Shown: positions 27,517 through 36,189 of the stretch, one piece after another
Numbering within the stretch: position 1 is the stretch's first letter
How the letters are laid out: each line of letters starts with the position of its first letter
Assembly: GCA_016903695.1 (NCBI GenBank)
Contig: JADQBB010000001.1
Coordinates: forward strand, 186,001-250,000
DNA: 64,000 nucleotides
Direction of reading: 5' to 3'
DNA from: Chlorogloea purpurea SAG 13.99
GTDB taxonomy: Bacteria > Cyanobacteriota > Cyanobacteriia > Cyanobacteriales > Microcystaceae
Position numbers and translations under genes: made by a program
Notes under the pieces: model-generated
What the model saw: only the letters and a program-made list of their open reading frames with translations
Databases searched by the model: none
Told to the model about the DNA's origin: nothing

Positions 27517-29355
27517 TCAGCCCCAACAAGTAACCTCTAAGTTGGGTTGCACCTTAACGCGCACGAGAATGGCAGTGATGTTATCATGACCATTCTTCTG
27601 ATTGGCTAGAGCGATTAGTTTTTGTAATCCCTCTTCTAGATTAGCCCTAGAACTGATCAGCGGCGTTAGGTAAGTTTGATAGTTGGCTTCAACGAGATCG
27701 TTATCGGAAAGCCCATCGGAACAGAGAAGTAAAAGAGTGTCCTCTTGAAACTCGAAAAAACGAATATCCGGTTTCACATACTGGTCATCGTGGGGGCCGA
27801 GGGCTTGGGTTAATTGATAAGCATCGGGGCGGGAATAGGCGATTTTAGGGTCCACACCATCTTGGATAGCCCTCTGGCCCACTTCATGATCTCTAGTTAA
27901 CTGTTCTAAACCCCATTTACGATTGATTCTATAAACGCGGCTATCGCCGACGTGAGCGATCGCTACTTTAGTATTATGGATCAGGGCCAGAACTAAAGTC
28001 GTACCCATACGGCCGCTACCGTAGGTTTCCTTATCTTGATTGATCTGATAGATAGCCTGATTAGCTTTCAGGATAGCCTCGTTGATAATTTCTTTCCCCG
28101 GTAGCTCGTCGGCGCCGAGGGCGGAAAAATAATCTTTGAGAGTGTTGACGGCGATGGCACTGGCCACCTCACCGGCTGCGTGTCCACCCATCCCGTCGCA
28201 GAGAATATAAATAGCTTTCGCTTTAAATTTCTGCCCGCGATTACTCTGGCGCTTTTTGATTTCCGTGAGCAAACCGAAAGCGTCTTCATTATGGCGGCGT
28301 TGAGTACCTATATCGGTGTAGCCCGCATCGGTTAAACTAGCCAACTCCATGGGGATTACCGCCGTGGGTGATTCCTCAGCTTCATCGGTTTCCTGTAGTA
28401 TGGGCCCCGGTTCGGTGTCGAAAGGTTCCACTACCTTATCTTCAGGATTCTCGCTCTTATTAACGATCGGGTCTGGAGAGATTTCCACCCCTTGTTTTTG
28501 GTCGGCTAATTCCTGTAATTGCAAGCGCAAATGGGCCACCGAGTCGATTTCCCCGGTAAGTATTTTCGTGATCAAACTTGCCAATTCTTCGGATCTTACC
28601 CCATTGAGAAGGTCTTGCCAAAATTGGGCCAAAGTTTTTAAACTAGACTGTTCGGGGTTCTCGTTGATGTATAGTTGCTGCAATCCGAAAATCTGATCTT
28701 CATCAACCCGGAGATTATCCTTGATTAACAAACTTTTAGTGCAATTAGACTGTTCTAAACTCTTCCAGAGTTTGGCCATCTCGTCCAGCCAGTAGATTAA
28801 TTGTAGTAGGGGCGGTTCGTCCGATATGAGCGAGGTTAATAAACTCCAAGAAGAACGATCGGCCAGTAAAATAATTTCTCGACTACCTTCTTGCCACCCG
28901 TCGTGAATTTCCGGCAGGGCGGGGGAGAAATTCCCTAGGGCCGCGTAGTCAGCTAAACCCGGTGGTAAGGCTCGATCGTGCCATAAAAATCGATTACTCT
29001 CGTTTAATAATTCCGGTTGTTCGGCCAATAAAACTTTCAAAACGGATTTTTGTAGCGGTTGACAGTCGATAACTTGACCCTGCCAAGAAGATTGTGATTG
29101 GGGGGGAGTGATGAAGCGATAGCGTTTACCGAGATCGAGGTACTCTTGGGACATTATGGGAGACCCCGAAGTATCACTGATAACTGTCCACCAAAAAACC
29201 CCGGTAGTCGCCCCACAAGCGGGGCAATTAGCTTCTGTAAAGGCTACGGCCTCACCACATGTGACACATTCAGTGGCGGTGAGGGTTAAGCCGCATTTTT
29301 GACAGAATTGGTTATTATTGGCGTTCTCAAACTGACATCTAGGACAGATCAGCAT
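27517..29355 (-). CDS. PP2C-type protein phosphatase with N-terminal zinc ribbons
   Basis: This 612-residue protein starts with two zinc-ribbon units (CPRCQFENANNNQFCQKC at 4-21 and CVTCGEAVAF to CPACG). A middle of about 270 residues resembles a pseudokinase-like or helical region without kinase motifs. The C-terminal PP2C domain (about 345-605) has RRHNEDAFG, CDGMGGHAAGE, HVGDSRVYR, CSDGLSDND and HDNITAILV, so the metal-binding aspartates are intact. It should remove phosphate from Ser/Thr in a signalling pathway. The zinc ribbons may bind a partner. No kinase gene is adjacent. Confidence 0.9.
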   Translation of the reverse strand: MLICPRCQFENANNNQFCQKCGLTLTATECVTCGEAVAFTEANCPACGATTGVFWWTVISDTSGSPIMSQEYLDLGKRYRFITPPQSQSSWQGQVIDCQPLQKSVLKVLLAEQPELLNESNRFLWHDRALPPGLADYAALGNFSPALPEIHDGWQEGSREIILLADRSSWSLLTSLISDEPPLLQLIYWLDEMAKLWKSLEQSNCTKSLLIKDNLRVDEDQIFGLQQLYINENPEQSSLKTLAQFWQDLLNGVRSEELASLITKILTGEIDSVAHLRLQLQELADQKQGVEISPDPIVNKSENPEDKVVEPFDTEPGPILQETDEAEESPTAVIPMELASLTDAGYTDIGTQRRHNEDAFGLLTEIKKRQSNRGQKFKAKAIYILCDGMGGHAAGEVASAIAVNTLKDYFSALGADELPGKEIINEAILKANQAIYQINQDKETYGSGRMGTTLVLALIHNTKVAIAHVGDSRVYRINRKWGLEQLTRDHEVGQRAIQDGVDPKIAYSRPDAYQLTQALGPHDDQYVKPDIRFFEFQEDTLLLLCSDGLSDNDLVEANYQTYLTPLISSRANLEEGLQKLIALANQKNGHDNITAILVRVKVQPNLEVTCWG

Positions 29356-29491
29356 AAGCGATAATAGTTTTTATAAGAGCGAAAGGTGATTATTAAACCG
29401 ATCAGGCACGGAGCGAACCTATGTAATTTAGTTTACCCATCTTAAACCCTTTCATAACCAATCTATCGTAAATATCACGTACTTAATTATT

Positions 29492-29944
29492 ATGCGCTAT
29501 AAATCCTTTACCGCCCCCATAAGTATCGGTTTAGTGACCTTCGCCTCTTTATGGGGCTGTAGTAATACCTCGGCTAATTTACCCCGTATTTCCGCGGGGG
29601 AGAGGGACGAATATCACGCCGTAGGGCTAAAAAGTGAGATCGAGGATAGTAACTCATTAATCGGCCCCGACCCGGAATCGATCGCGTTGAAAGTTTTCCC
29701 ACCCTTCAAGGATCAAAGCGTTAAAGAAACCGTCACCAGCGAGAACGCCGCCAATAATCAAAAAATAGTTTTCATCACGAGAACCGGATTAAAAGATGAT
29801 TCGGTACAGGCCATTCGTTATCGGGCGGATTTTGAGCCTTACGGGGCGGATTTAAAGCAATGGCGATTAATCTGGGCGGGCCGTCAATACCGGTGTCAAT
29901 CGGGTCGGGGTTCTCAAAATTGGTCTTCTAATTTATGTTCATAG
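29492..29944 (+). CDS. Putative lipoprotein, unknown function
   Basis: This 150-residue protein has a signal with lipobox-like SLWGC (Cys at about 23), then an acidic segment and a small domain ending WAGRQYRCQSGRGSQ. I do not recognise the family, though similar short lipoproteins occur in cyanobacteria. It lies 4 bases before the YbhN-like gene, so the two are probably co-transcribed. Confidence 0.68.
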   Translation: MRYKSFTAPISIGLVTFASLWGCSNTSANLPRISAGERDEYHAVGLKSEIEDSNSLIGPDPESIALKVFPPFKDQSVKETVTSENAANNQKIVFITRTGLKDDSVQAIRYRADFEPYGADLKQWRLIWAGRQYRCQSGRGSQNWSSNLCS

Positions 29945-29948
29945 TTTC

Positions 29949-30863
29949 ATGATTAAAAAGTTAGCCCGCTACTGCATAATCGGAATTACTTTCTTTTTTA
30001 TATTTACAAATTTTAAAGCTAATTGGCACAATATAAACGAGATTCCTCTAAACTCTCAAGTTTTTTATTACTTAATATCGAGTTTAATTATAACTTCTCT
30101 GGCTCATATTTGGTCAGGGTACGTTTGGACTTTTATTCTCAAGATTTTTAAACAATATCTTCCTCTGGACGAAGCTTTAAAAATTTATCTGGTGACGAAT
30201 CTTTATAAATATTTACCAGGTAATGTGGGGCATTTATACGCCAGGATCAAAGCTGTCAACCGTCGGGGCGTTCCTATTGAAATTGCTAGTCTGAGCGTTT
30301 TACTCGAACCTTTATTGATGGCTGCATCGGCCTTATTTATTACTATACTCAGCGGCCAATTGGGATTGATCAAAACAGGGAGTATCAATCTGAGTCATTT
30401 TTTGTTCCTAGGAATTATATTAATGAGTTGTCACCCCATTATTCTTAATGGGGTGATAAGAGGGTTTAGAAGATTACAGAAAAAAGAGCTAGACGGGACA
30501 TCGATAATCCGAGACTATCCTTTCTTACCTTTAGGGGGGGAAATAATTTTTGTATTACTGAGAGGGGTGGGCTTCCTGATGATCTGGCAGGGCTTTAGTA
30601 ATAGTAATACCGCTGGGCTTTTGTCCCTCTTGAGCGCTTTCAGTTTCGCTTGGTTATTAGGCTTGATAGTACCAGGCGCCCCTGGAGGTCTAGGCGTATT
30701 TGAAGCGACGATGATCGCCCTACTAGATAAACAGGAATTTTTCCCGGGCACCGTACTTTTGAGTGTCGGTTTCTATAGGGTGATCAGTATTCTGGCTGAA
30801 GTATTAGGGGCGGGTGTCGGCGTTCTCTGGGGCAAGTGCGCCCCCGATGCAAAATGGCCTTAG
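29949..30863 (+). CDS. YbhN/UPF0104-like integral membrane protein
   Basis: This 304-residue protein has about seven or eight membrane segments and the family motif VPGAPGGLGVFEA (about 239-251), as in the membrane half of MprF lysyl-phosphatidylglycerol synthases and the YbhN family. The N-terminal YKYLPGNVGH motif also fits. It may move or modify a lipid. It follows a lipoprotein gene by 4 bases, and its stop overlaps the stop of the convergent ycf37 gene. Confidence 0.82.
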   Translation: MIKKLARYCIIGITFFFIFTNFKANWHNINEIPLNSQVFYYLISSLIITSLAHIWSGYVWTFILKIFKQYLPLDEALKIYLVTNLYKYLPGNVGHLYARIKAVNRRGVPIEIASLSVLLEPLLMAASALFITILSGQLGLIKTGSINLSHFLFLGIILMSCHPIILNGVIRGFRRLQKKELDGTSIIRDYPFLPLGGEIIFVLLRGVGFLMIWQGFSNSNTAGLLSLLSAFSFAWLLGLIVPGAPGGLGVFEATMIALLDKQEFFPGTVLLSVGFYRVISILAEVLGAGVGVLWGKCAPDAKWP

Positions 30864-31393
30864 GCGGAAGGAACTAAACGCTTACGCAAGGACTGAACTC
30901 GCTTTTTCGCCACGGTATTGTTAGGCTCATACTTAAGAGTTTCCTCGTAGCTTTCGAGAGCTTTATTGACCATTTGTTTCCGCTCGTAAACGTTACCCAA
31001 GTTGTTGAGAGCGATCGTATATTGGGGATACAGTTTAATCGCCTCTTTATAGTTACGGATCGCCAAGTCAAATTGTTCTTGTGAGAAATAAGCGAATCCT
31101 AAAGCATTATAGATCAAAGCTTTATTTTCCTCTTCCACTCCTCCGGCATCGGTCTTCAATGCTTTTTGTAGGAGAGTTACCGCCTGCACGTAAAGTTTTT
31201 TATCCAGATAAATACTGCCTAGTTCGTAATATTCTTTAGCGCTACCTTTCTCCTGCTGTAATTTTTTCTGGAGGCGATTAAATTTATTTTCTACTTGACG
31301 GGTTTTGACAATTTGAAGAACGACAAAAATGAACAAGCCCAGTAAAAATATCAGCAGTCCAGAAACATAAATAATCGGCAAAATGTCGTCCAT
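30860..31393 (-). CDS. ycf37: Ycf37-like TPR protein (photosystem I assembly)
   Basis: This 177-residue protein has an N-terminal membrane segment (about 5-27), a short coiled coil and three TPR units (YYELGSIYLDKKLYVQAVTL, NALGFAYFSQEQFDLAIRNY, NNLGNVYERKQMVNKALESY). It closely resembles Ycf37 of Synechocystis and algal plastids, a thylakoid protein that helps assemble or stabilise photosystem I. The identification comes from memory of that family. Its stop (TAA) overlaps the YbhN-like stop (TAG) on the other strand by two to four bases. Confidence 0.8.
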   Translation of the reverse strand: MDDILPIIYVSGLLIFLLGLFIFVVLQIVKTRQVENKFNRLQKKLQQEKGSAKEYYELGSIYLDKKLYVQAVTLLQKALKTDAGGVEEENKALIYNALGFAYFSQEQFDLAIRNYKEAIKLYPQYTIALNNLGNVYERKQMVNKALESYEETLKYEPNNTVAKKRVQSLRKRLVPSA

Positions 31394-31440
31394 ATCGAGC
31401 CATATATTCTAACTTATCATTTCGATTATATCAAACAGTG

Positions 31441-32331
31441 CTAGATTTTCAGGGCTTTTTTAACTAACTCTGGTATTTGAATTAAATTTTTGGCCACGCG
31501 GATTTTGTGTTTTTCCAGTGTTTTAACTAAATTATCTTGATAGTTAATCGTTGATACCGCGTAGGAAAGTTGCCCGGCGATGATCACATCGGCCGAATCA
31601 AAATTATGGTGTAGAGGGGCGGATAATCCTGCCAAATAAAAAATCACCGGCTTGGATATGGCCGCCCCGATAAATTCCGCAGCTTGTAATTCTATACTGC
31701 CCCAGGGATGACTGATTATCACGATCGCTTCCGTCTCGTCATCGTCTTCTAACACCTCTAACCAGTATTCATAACCGCTGCCTAAAATTCCGTCACTGCC
31801 CAAACCCACTACCAGAGATTGCCCGAAACCCGCAGCGGTTAAATGATACGCTACATCATCCCCTAAACGATCGCTCCTATTGAGCATTCCCACTTTACCT
31901 GGCTGGTATTTTTGTATATCGTCTATGCCCAACCATTGTCGCCCCGGCATGATTATCCCTTGACTTCCAGACCCTAAAACCAAGGTTCCGGTTATTTTCG
32001 CCTTCTGTACCAATTTCACCATATCTAGGGGAGGCACGCCAGGGGTAACAATAATGACCTGTTTGATCCCGGCTTCTATGGCTTCTAGCGCGGCATCTAG
32101 CACCTCGAATGGGGGACTGAAAATGATGGTGGTGTCAATTTTTCCCACCCCAGTTACCGCCTCTTCCACGAGATTGAAAATAGGCGTGTCTCCCAAAGTT
32201 TCTCCCCCTAAACCCGAACTCACTCCCCCTACTATATTAGTCCCGTGGGCTTTCATTCTCTGGCTATAATGGTGTCCGAAGGGGTCACTAATACCTTGAA
32301 TCAAGACTTTATTAGCGGGAGTCCATTTCAT
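31441..32331 (-). CDS. Succinyl-CoA ligase alpha-like protein lacking catalytic His
   Basis: This 296-residue protein aligns end to end with SucD: a CoA-binding Rossmann domain (KVLIQGISDPFG, GTNIVGGVSSG) and a ligase domain. Catalytic points differ from E. coli SucD. The phosphohistidine position (246, in RMGHAGAII) is Ser in NFDSADVII. The loop Glu at 208 is His in IISHPWG. GPNCPG is GSGSQG, and SRSGTL is NRSDRL. It can hardly use the normal phosphohistidine mechanism. It lies 23 bases after the SucC-like gene. It may be a regulatory relative, or a ligase with another chemistry; calling it a working succinyl-CoA ligase would be unsafe. Confidence 0.85.
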   Translation of the reverse strand: MKWTPANKVLIQGISDPFGHHYSQRMKAHGTNIVGGVSSGLGGETLGDTPIFNLVEEAVTGVGKIDTTIIFSPPFEVLDAALEAIEAGIKQVIIVTPGVPPLDMVKLVQKAKITGTLVLGSGSQGIIMPGRQWLGIDDIQKYQPGKVGMLNRSDRLGDDVAYHLTAAGFGQSLVVGLGSDGILGSGYEYWLEVLEDDDETEAIVIISHPWGSIELQAAEFIGAAISKPVIFYLAGLSAPLHHNFDSADVIIAGQLSYAVSTINYQDNLVKTLEKHKIRVAKNLIQIPELVKKALKI

Positions 32332-32354
32332 AATCGATCGATCCTTTTCTGGCT

Positions 32355-33512
32355 TTAGAGAGCGAGTTTGACAGCCTGTTCTAATGACTCTAGCACCTCA
32401 ACGTTAACAGCACTTAAACGGGTTTGTATTTGCTCTAAAGGACGATCGCTCATCAAGCGGACAATGATTTTCGGGGATATTTTCTTCTCTGTCCCATAAA
32501 TAGCCGTTCTTCCTTGGGTACTGGGGTTAGCCCTAGTGGGTCGCATATCCCGATTTTGTCCTCTGTCGATAAAAACGGTAGGGGCCGGATTCCCTAAATA
32601 TTCCACTATTTTTATCGCTAAACTTTCTACACTTTCCCCATTACCGGAGAGATTAACCAATATGGTTTTTAAATCCGGTAAGGTTTTCAGATAATCTAAT
32701 GGGTTTAATTCGGGATTGATTTCATCGAGAACGATCCAACCGGCCAGGCGAGATTTTTTCTGATGTATTAAATCCCAGGTACTTAAAGCTAAACCCAGTT
32801 GATTGCTAACGATAGCCACGGGGGCATTAGCATCGGCCCGATAGGGAAGTTCACAATTGAGGGTTAAGGGGATCAATTCCGGGTGTCGATCGATCGCATA
32901 ATCATTAACGGCTATCTTTCCATCTAAAGCCATCACTTCCCCCTGTTCATTTACTCCTAGGGGATTAATCTCGATAATATCGAGATCCTTACTGACGAAT
33001 AAGCTGTACATCTTCTCGATAATCCCGCTTACCGATTGTAGCAACGATCCGGTCAAGCCCATTTTCGTCGCCAGCCTCCGCGCGTAAAAAGGGGAAAATT
33101 CCTCGTCTACAGGTACTTGTTGTAGAGATGCCAGTAAATTCTCTACATTCATCCCGCCTCTACTCGAACCCAACAAAACCGGCCGCTGTCGCTGATAGTC
33201 TAGGACTATGGCTAAAAATACTTCCTGTTGAGCGTTATATCGGGCCTCCGCCAGAATCACCTCTGGATATTCACCGGAAATAGCCAGACTGAATATTGCG
33301 TGGGAAGCGGCGATCGCATCGATGGTATTGGCCACGAATTTTATCCCCCCCGCTTTTCCCCTCCCTCCAGACCTGACCTGGGATTTCAGTACCACCGGGT
33401 AGGGGATGTTCAGCCTTTTTAATTCGCTGGTATCGTGAATCGGTTGGGAGGGTAAAATCGGAATACCCACTTCCTGGAATAGTTCTTTGGCTTGATACTC
33501 TAATAAGTCCAT
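32355..33512 (-). CDS. SucC-like ATP-grasp subunit
   Basis: This 385-residue protein resembles the beta subunit of succinyl-CoA ligase. The ATP-grasp part is intact: opening LLEYQAKELF, SGGRGKAGG, and the metal-binding IEINPL with ALDGK. The C-terminal ligase domain is divergent: the expected FLDVGGGA segment reads WIVLDEINP, and NIFGGI reads NLSGNG, which normally contacts the phosphohistidine. The changes match those in the partner subunit. It lies 9 bases after a cysteine desulfurase gene. ATP or GTP binding is likely; the acid substrate is open. Confidence 0.85.
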   Translation of the reverse strand: MDLLEYQAKELFQEVGIPILPSQPIHDTSELKRLNIPYPVVLKSQVRSGGRGKAGGIKFVANTIDAIAASHAIFSLAISGEYPEVILAEARYNAQQEVFLAIVLDYQRQRPVLLGSSRGGMNVENLLASLQQVPVDEEFSPFYARRLATKMGLTGSLLQSVSGIIEKMYSLFVSKDLDIIEINPLGVNEQGEVMALDGKIAVNDYAIDRHPELIPLTLNCELPYRADANAPVAIVSNQLGLALSTWDLIHQKKSRLAGWIVLDEINPELNPLDYLKTLPDLKTILVNLSGNGESVESLAIKIVEYLGNPAPTVFIDRGQNRDMRPTRANPSTQGRTAIYGTEKKISPKIIVRLMSDRPLEQIQTRLSAVNVEVLESLEQAVKLAL

Positions 33513-33521
33513 AAATTTATC

Positions 33522-34685
33522 TTAAGTGGGCAGGGCCGAAAAGTCCGCTAGACAACGATCGAGAATTTGCTCTAAGACCATCGCCGTCCAGTCTATATCC
33601 GCTTCTACGGTATCGCGTCCTAAAGTTAACCGGATACCCGTTAAGGCTTGTTGAGGTTTGTACCCCATAGCCAATAAAACCGGGCTAGGGTTTAATTTAC
33701 CGCTATTACAGGCTGCTCCCGCACTGATGCCGATGCCCGCGAGATTAAGGGCGCGTACCAGAGTTTTTCCCGTGATCGAACCCGCAGTCGTCAAAACGAA
33801 ACTAACGTGATGGGGTAGACGATACAATCTATCTCCCGTGGGTTTTAAATGGGGGCAATGGGAGAGACGATCGAACAATCTATCCCTTAAACTGATCAAT
33901 CGGGGTGTTTCCGTGGCCATTTCCGCCGCGATTAAATCCGCGGCCATCCCGAAAGCCCCGATAGCAGCTACCGCCTGTGTTCCCGACCTTAAACGGTTTT
34001 CTTGTCCTCCCCCCCGTAATAAAGGCACTAATTCGATTCCAGGGCGGACGTATAAAGCACCGGCTCCCTGAATTCCATAAATTTTGTGACTAGATAAAGA
34101 TAATAAGTCCACCGGGACACGTTGCACGTCGAGGGGGATACGCCCCGCTACCTGTACCGCGTCCGTGTGAAAGAGGATGCCGTGATTGTGGGCGATTTGC
34201 GCTAATTCTTCTATTGGTTGTACTGTCCCCACTTCGCTCTGTCCGTAGATAATAGAGATCAGCACTGTATTGGGTTGGATCGCCGCTTTTAAATCTTTCG
34301 GGTCGATTCTTCCCTCAGGGTTGACGCTTAGACGGGTTAACTCCCAGCCTTCTTTTTGTAATTCCTTGGTCGGTTCACCGATCGCTGAGTGTTCTACGCT
34401 GGAGGTGATGATATGTCCGGGGGTGCTGTAGCGTCTGACTGCACCGCTAATCGCGAGATTGTTCGCTTCCGTGCCGGAGGAGGTAAACACGATCGATCCT
34501 GGACTCGGCGCGTTGATCAATCCCGCTACTTGTTGTCTCGCCGTCTCCACGATCGTCGCCGCCGTTTGTCCCCAGTGGTGAAGACTGGAAGGATTGCCCC
34601 AACCGCGGGTTAATATTTCCTGTACTTTCATCACTACTTCTTCACGAGGTGGAGTAGTGGCACTGTAGTCAAGATAAATTTGCAT
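33522..34685 (-). CDS. Cysteine desulfurase, NifS/IscS family
   Basis: This PLP enzyme of about 387 residues takes sulfur from cysteine for Fe-S clusters or thio-cofactors. The N-terminal YLDYSATTPP, the PLP Lys in SSHKIYG, and the catalytic-loop Cys in GAACNSGK are all present. I prefer ATG 34685 (MQIYLDYSA), although an in-frame ATG at 34703 would add six residues. It leads an operon with the SucC-like and SucD-like genes (9- and 23-base gaps). That grouping is unusual. Confidence 0.93.
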   Translation of the reverse strand: MQIYLDYSATTPPREEVVMKVQEILTRGWGNPSSLHHWGQTAATIVETARQQVAGLINAPSPGSIVFTSSGTEANNLAISGAVRRYSTPGHIITSSVEHSAIGEPTKELQKEGWELTRLSVNPEGRIDPKDLKAAIQPNTVLISIIYGQSEVGTVQPIEELAQIAHNHGILFHTDAVQVAGRIPLDVQRVPVDLLSLSSHKIYGIQGAGALYVRPGIELVPLLRGGGQENRLRSGTQAVAAIGAFGMAADLIAAEMATETPRLISLRDRLFDRLSHCPHLKPTGDRLYRLPHHVSFVLTTAGSITGKTLVRALNLAGIGISAGAACNSGKLNPSPVLLAMGYKPQQALTGIRLTLGRDTVEADIDWTAMVLEQILDRCLADFSALPT

Positions 34686-34728
34686 TTCTTTACAAGCGAC
34701 CATTTCCCTATTCCCATTGTAGGGTTTC

Positions 34729-35109
34729 TTAGCCCCCTGGTTTACAGACGTTGTAATCTTCGTGAGAAATTACTGCTTCGGGAATAAGTACACTATTGTG
34801 GTAACGGCACAAGAGGCGATAGTGACGGGTGACGGGAATACTGATGATAAAACGATCGTGCCTGAGTCTTTTACCGTGGAAGTCTCGATAATTACGGTGA
34901 TTCTGTAAGCCAGTGAGGATTTCCCTGGCTTTCAAGACTACATTTCTGGGAAAGGGGCGCAAATCTATGGGATCGTAAGTGAATGCGGTTTCCCACTCGT
35001 ATTTCTCCTGTTTCTTGGTATCCCACACTACTTGCTCTTGAGTACAGCGATGGCAAATCTGTCCGTACCCCTTATGACCACAAGAAAATTTCTTCTTTCT
35101 TCTTGACAT
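34729..35109 (-). CDS. Zinc-binding conserved protein with RelE-like C-terminus
   Basis: This 126-residue protein starts with a basic run and a Cys/His cluster (CGHKGYGQICHRC) that should bind zinc. The second half (about 60-120) has the pattern of the RelE/ParE fold: basic helices with HGKRLRHD, then strands IISIPVTRHYRLLCRYH and EAVISHEDYN. Similar cyanobacterial proteins exist as a zinc-binding family of unknown function (I recall DUF7682). RNA binding is possible. It precedes the cysteine desulfurase gene by 43 bases in the same direction. Confidence 0.72.
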   Translation of the reverse strand: MSRRKKKFSCGHKGYGQICHRCTQEQVVWDTKKQEKYEWETAFTYDPIDLRPFPRNVVLKAREILTGLQNHRNYRDFHGKRLRHDRFIISIPVTRHYRLLCRYHNSVLIPEAVISHEDYNVCKPGG

Positions 35110-35273
35110 ATAAACCCTGGCAAACGCGTATACATAGCAATTAATCTGCGATCGACCTAAAGGCTTTCTGAAAATAATTGGCTAGTGATAGCGAGTTGAA
35201 TAGAGAAAGCCGATCGATGTTTACACTCTTTTTTTCAGGATACTAGAATTGATCCCTGACCGGATCTAATGAA

Positions 35274-36158
35274 TTAAATATCGGTTACATCGTGGAAACG
35301 GCGCAAGTCGAGAAAACGCTCACCGTTAGCTTTATCCGTGAATACGTCAAGAAAACGAGCGTTCCACACTATATCGTCTAAATCATAAGCGTAACGACTA
35401 TGTATGGTTTGGGAAAAGGTTTCATCTAAACCGGTTAAAGTCACCCATAATTCCACATCCCTGGCGATTAAATCTTCTGGGGCCAATCCGTGAAGGGGGC
35501 TATCTTCATCGATAGGGTGCATCACCAGCCAAGTGAGGGCGAAAACCGGTGTATTTTGCCGCACTAATTTCAGGTCGTAAAAACGGCGCATTTGTTGCCC
35601 CTCGGCAGAAGTTTCGTTGCGGAGGAAAGAAACGCGCACTTGGGCTTCGAGAATCTGATTTTCCCGGCGATTGGCGGCACGAAACATGAGAGTTGGGACA
35701 CCGTTATAGGGACAGACGACAGCCACTTTACTGAACATCACCCGCGCCGTGGGGCGGGAAAAGTGGGCGAACATCAAGCCGGTGAGGACGGAGAGGCCCA
35801 AGACACCGATAAAGATCTCGATCGATGTTATGATTTGAGCCGGTAGGGATTTGGGGTACATAGACCCGTAGCCCACGGTAGAAAGGGTTTGAATACTGAA
35901 AAAGAAAGCGTCAACGAATGAACCGGGGCGGGCGTTGGCAATACCATCTCCCGTGAGAAGATAAAGACACGCGAAGAAAATATTCATCCCTATATAGACG
36001 AGGGCCAATACTCCTAAAAAAGGCCACCATTTCATTTTGAGAAGAAGATGATAAAGGTCTCCTCGCTTGAGATGGAGTAGATGAGAGTCTTGTTTTAGAG
36101 ATTGACGTACTTTAGCAACGTTGATGGATTTAACCACATATTTAGGAGATGAAGGCAT
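35274..36158 (-). CDS. Inward-rectifier (Kir-type) potassium channel
   Basis: This 294-residue channel has an amphipathic N-terminal slide helix, a first membrane helix (about 44-70), a pore helix with selectivity filter TVGYG (94-98), a second membrane helix (about 107-131) and an immunoglobulin-like cytoplasmic domain (about 137-290) with the FRAANRREN segment seen in KirBac proteins. It should be a tetramer in the inner membrane. It lies 31 bases before the heparinase-like gene on the same strand. Confidence 0.93.
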   Translation of the reverse strand: MPSSPKYVVKSINVAKVRQSLKQDSHLLHLKRGDLYHLLLKMKWWPFLGVLALVYIGMNIFFACLYLLTGDGIANARPGSFVDAFFFSIQTLSTVGYGSMYPKSLPAQIITSIEIFIGVLGLSVLTGLMFAHFSRPTARVMFSKVAVVCPYNGVPTLMFRAANRRENQILEAQVRVSFLRNETSAEGQQMRRFYDLKLVRQNTPVFALTWLVMHPIDEDSPLHGLAPEDLIARDVELWVTLTGLDETFSQTIHSRYAYDLDDIVWNARFLDVFTDKANGERFLDLRRFHDVTDI

Positions 36159-36189
36159 AAAGATGGGTGAGATTGAATATCTCTCTAGA

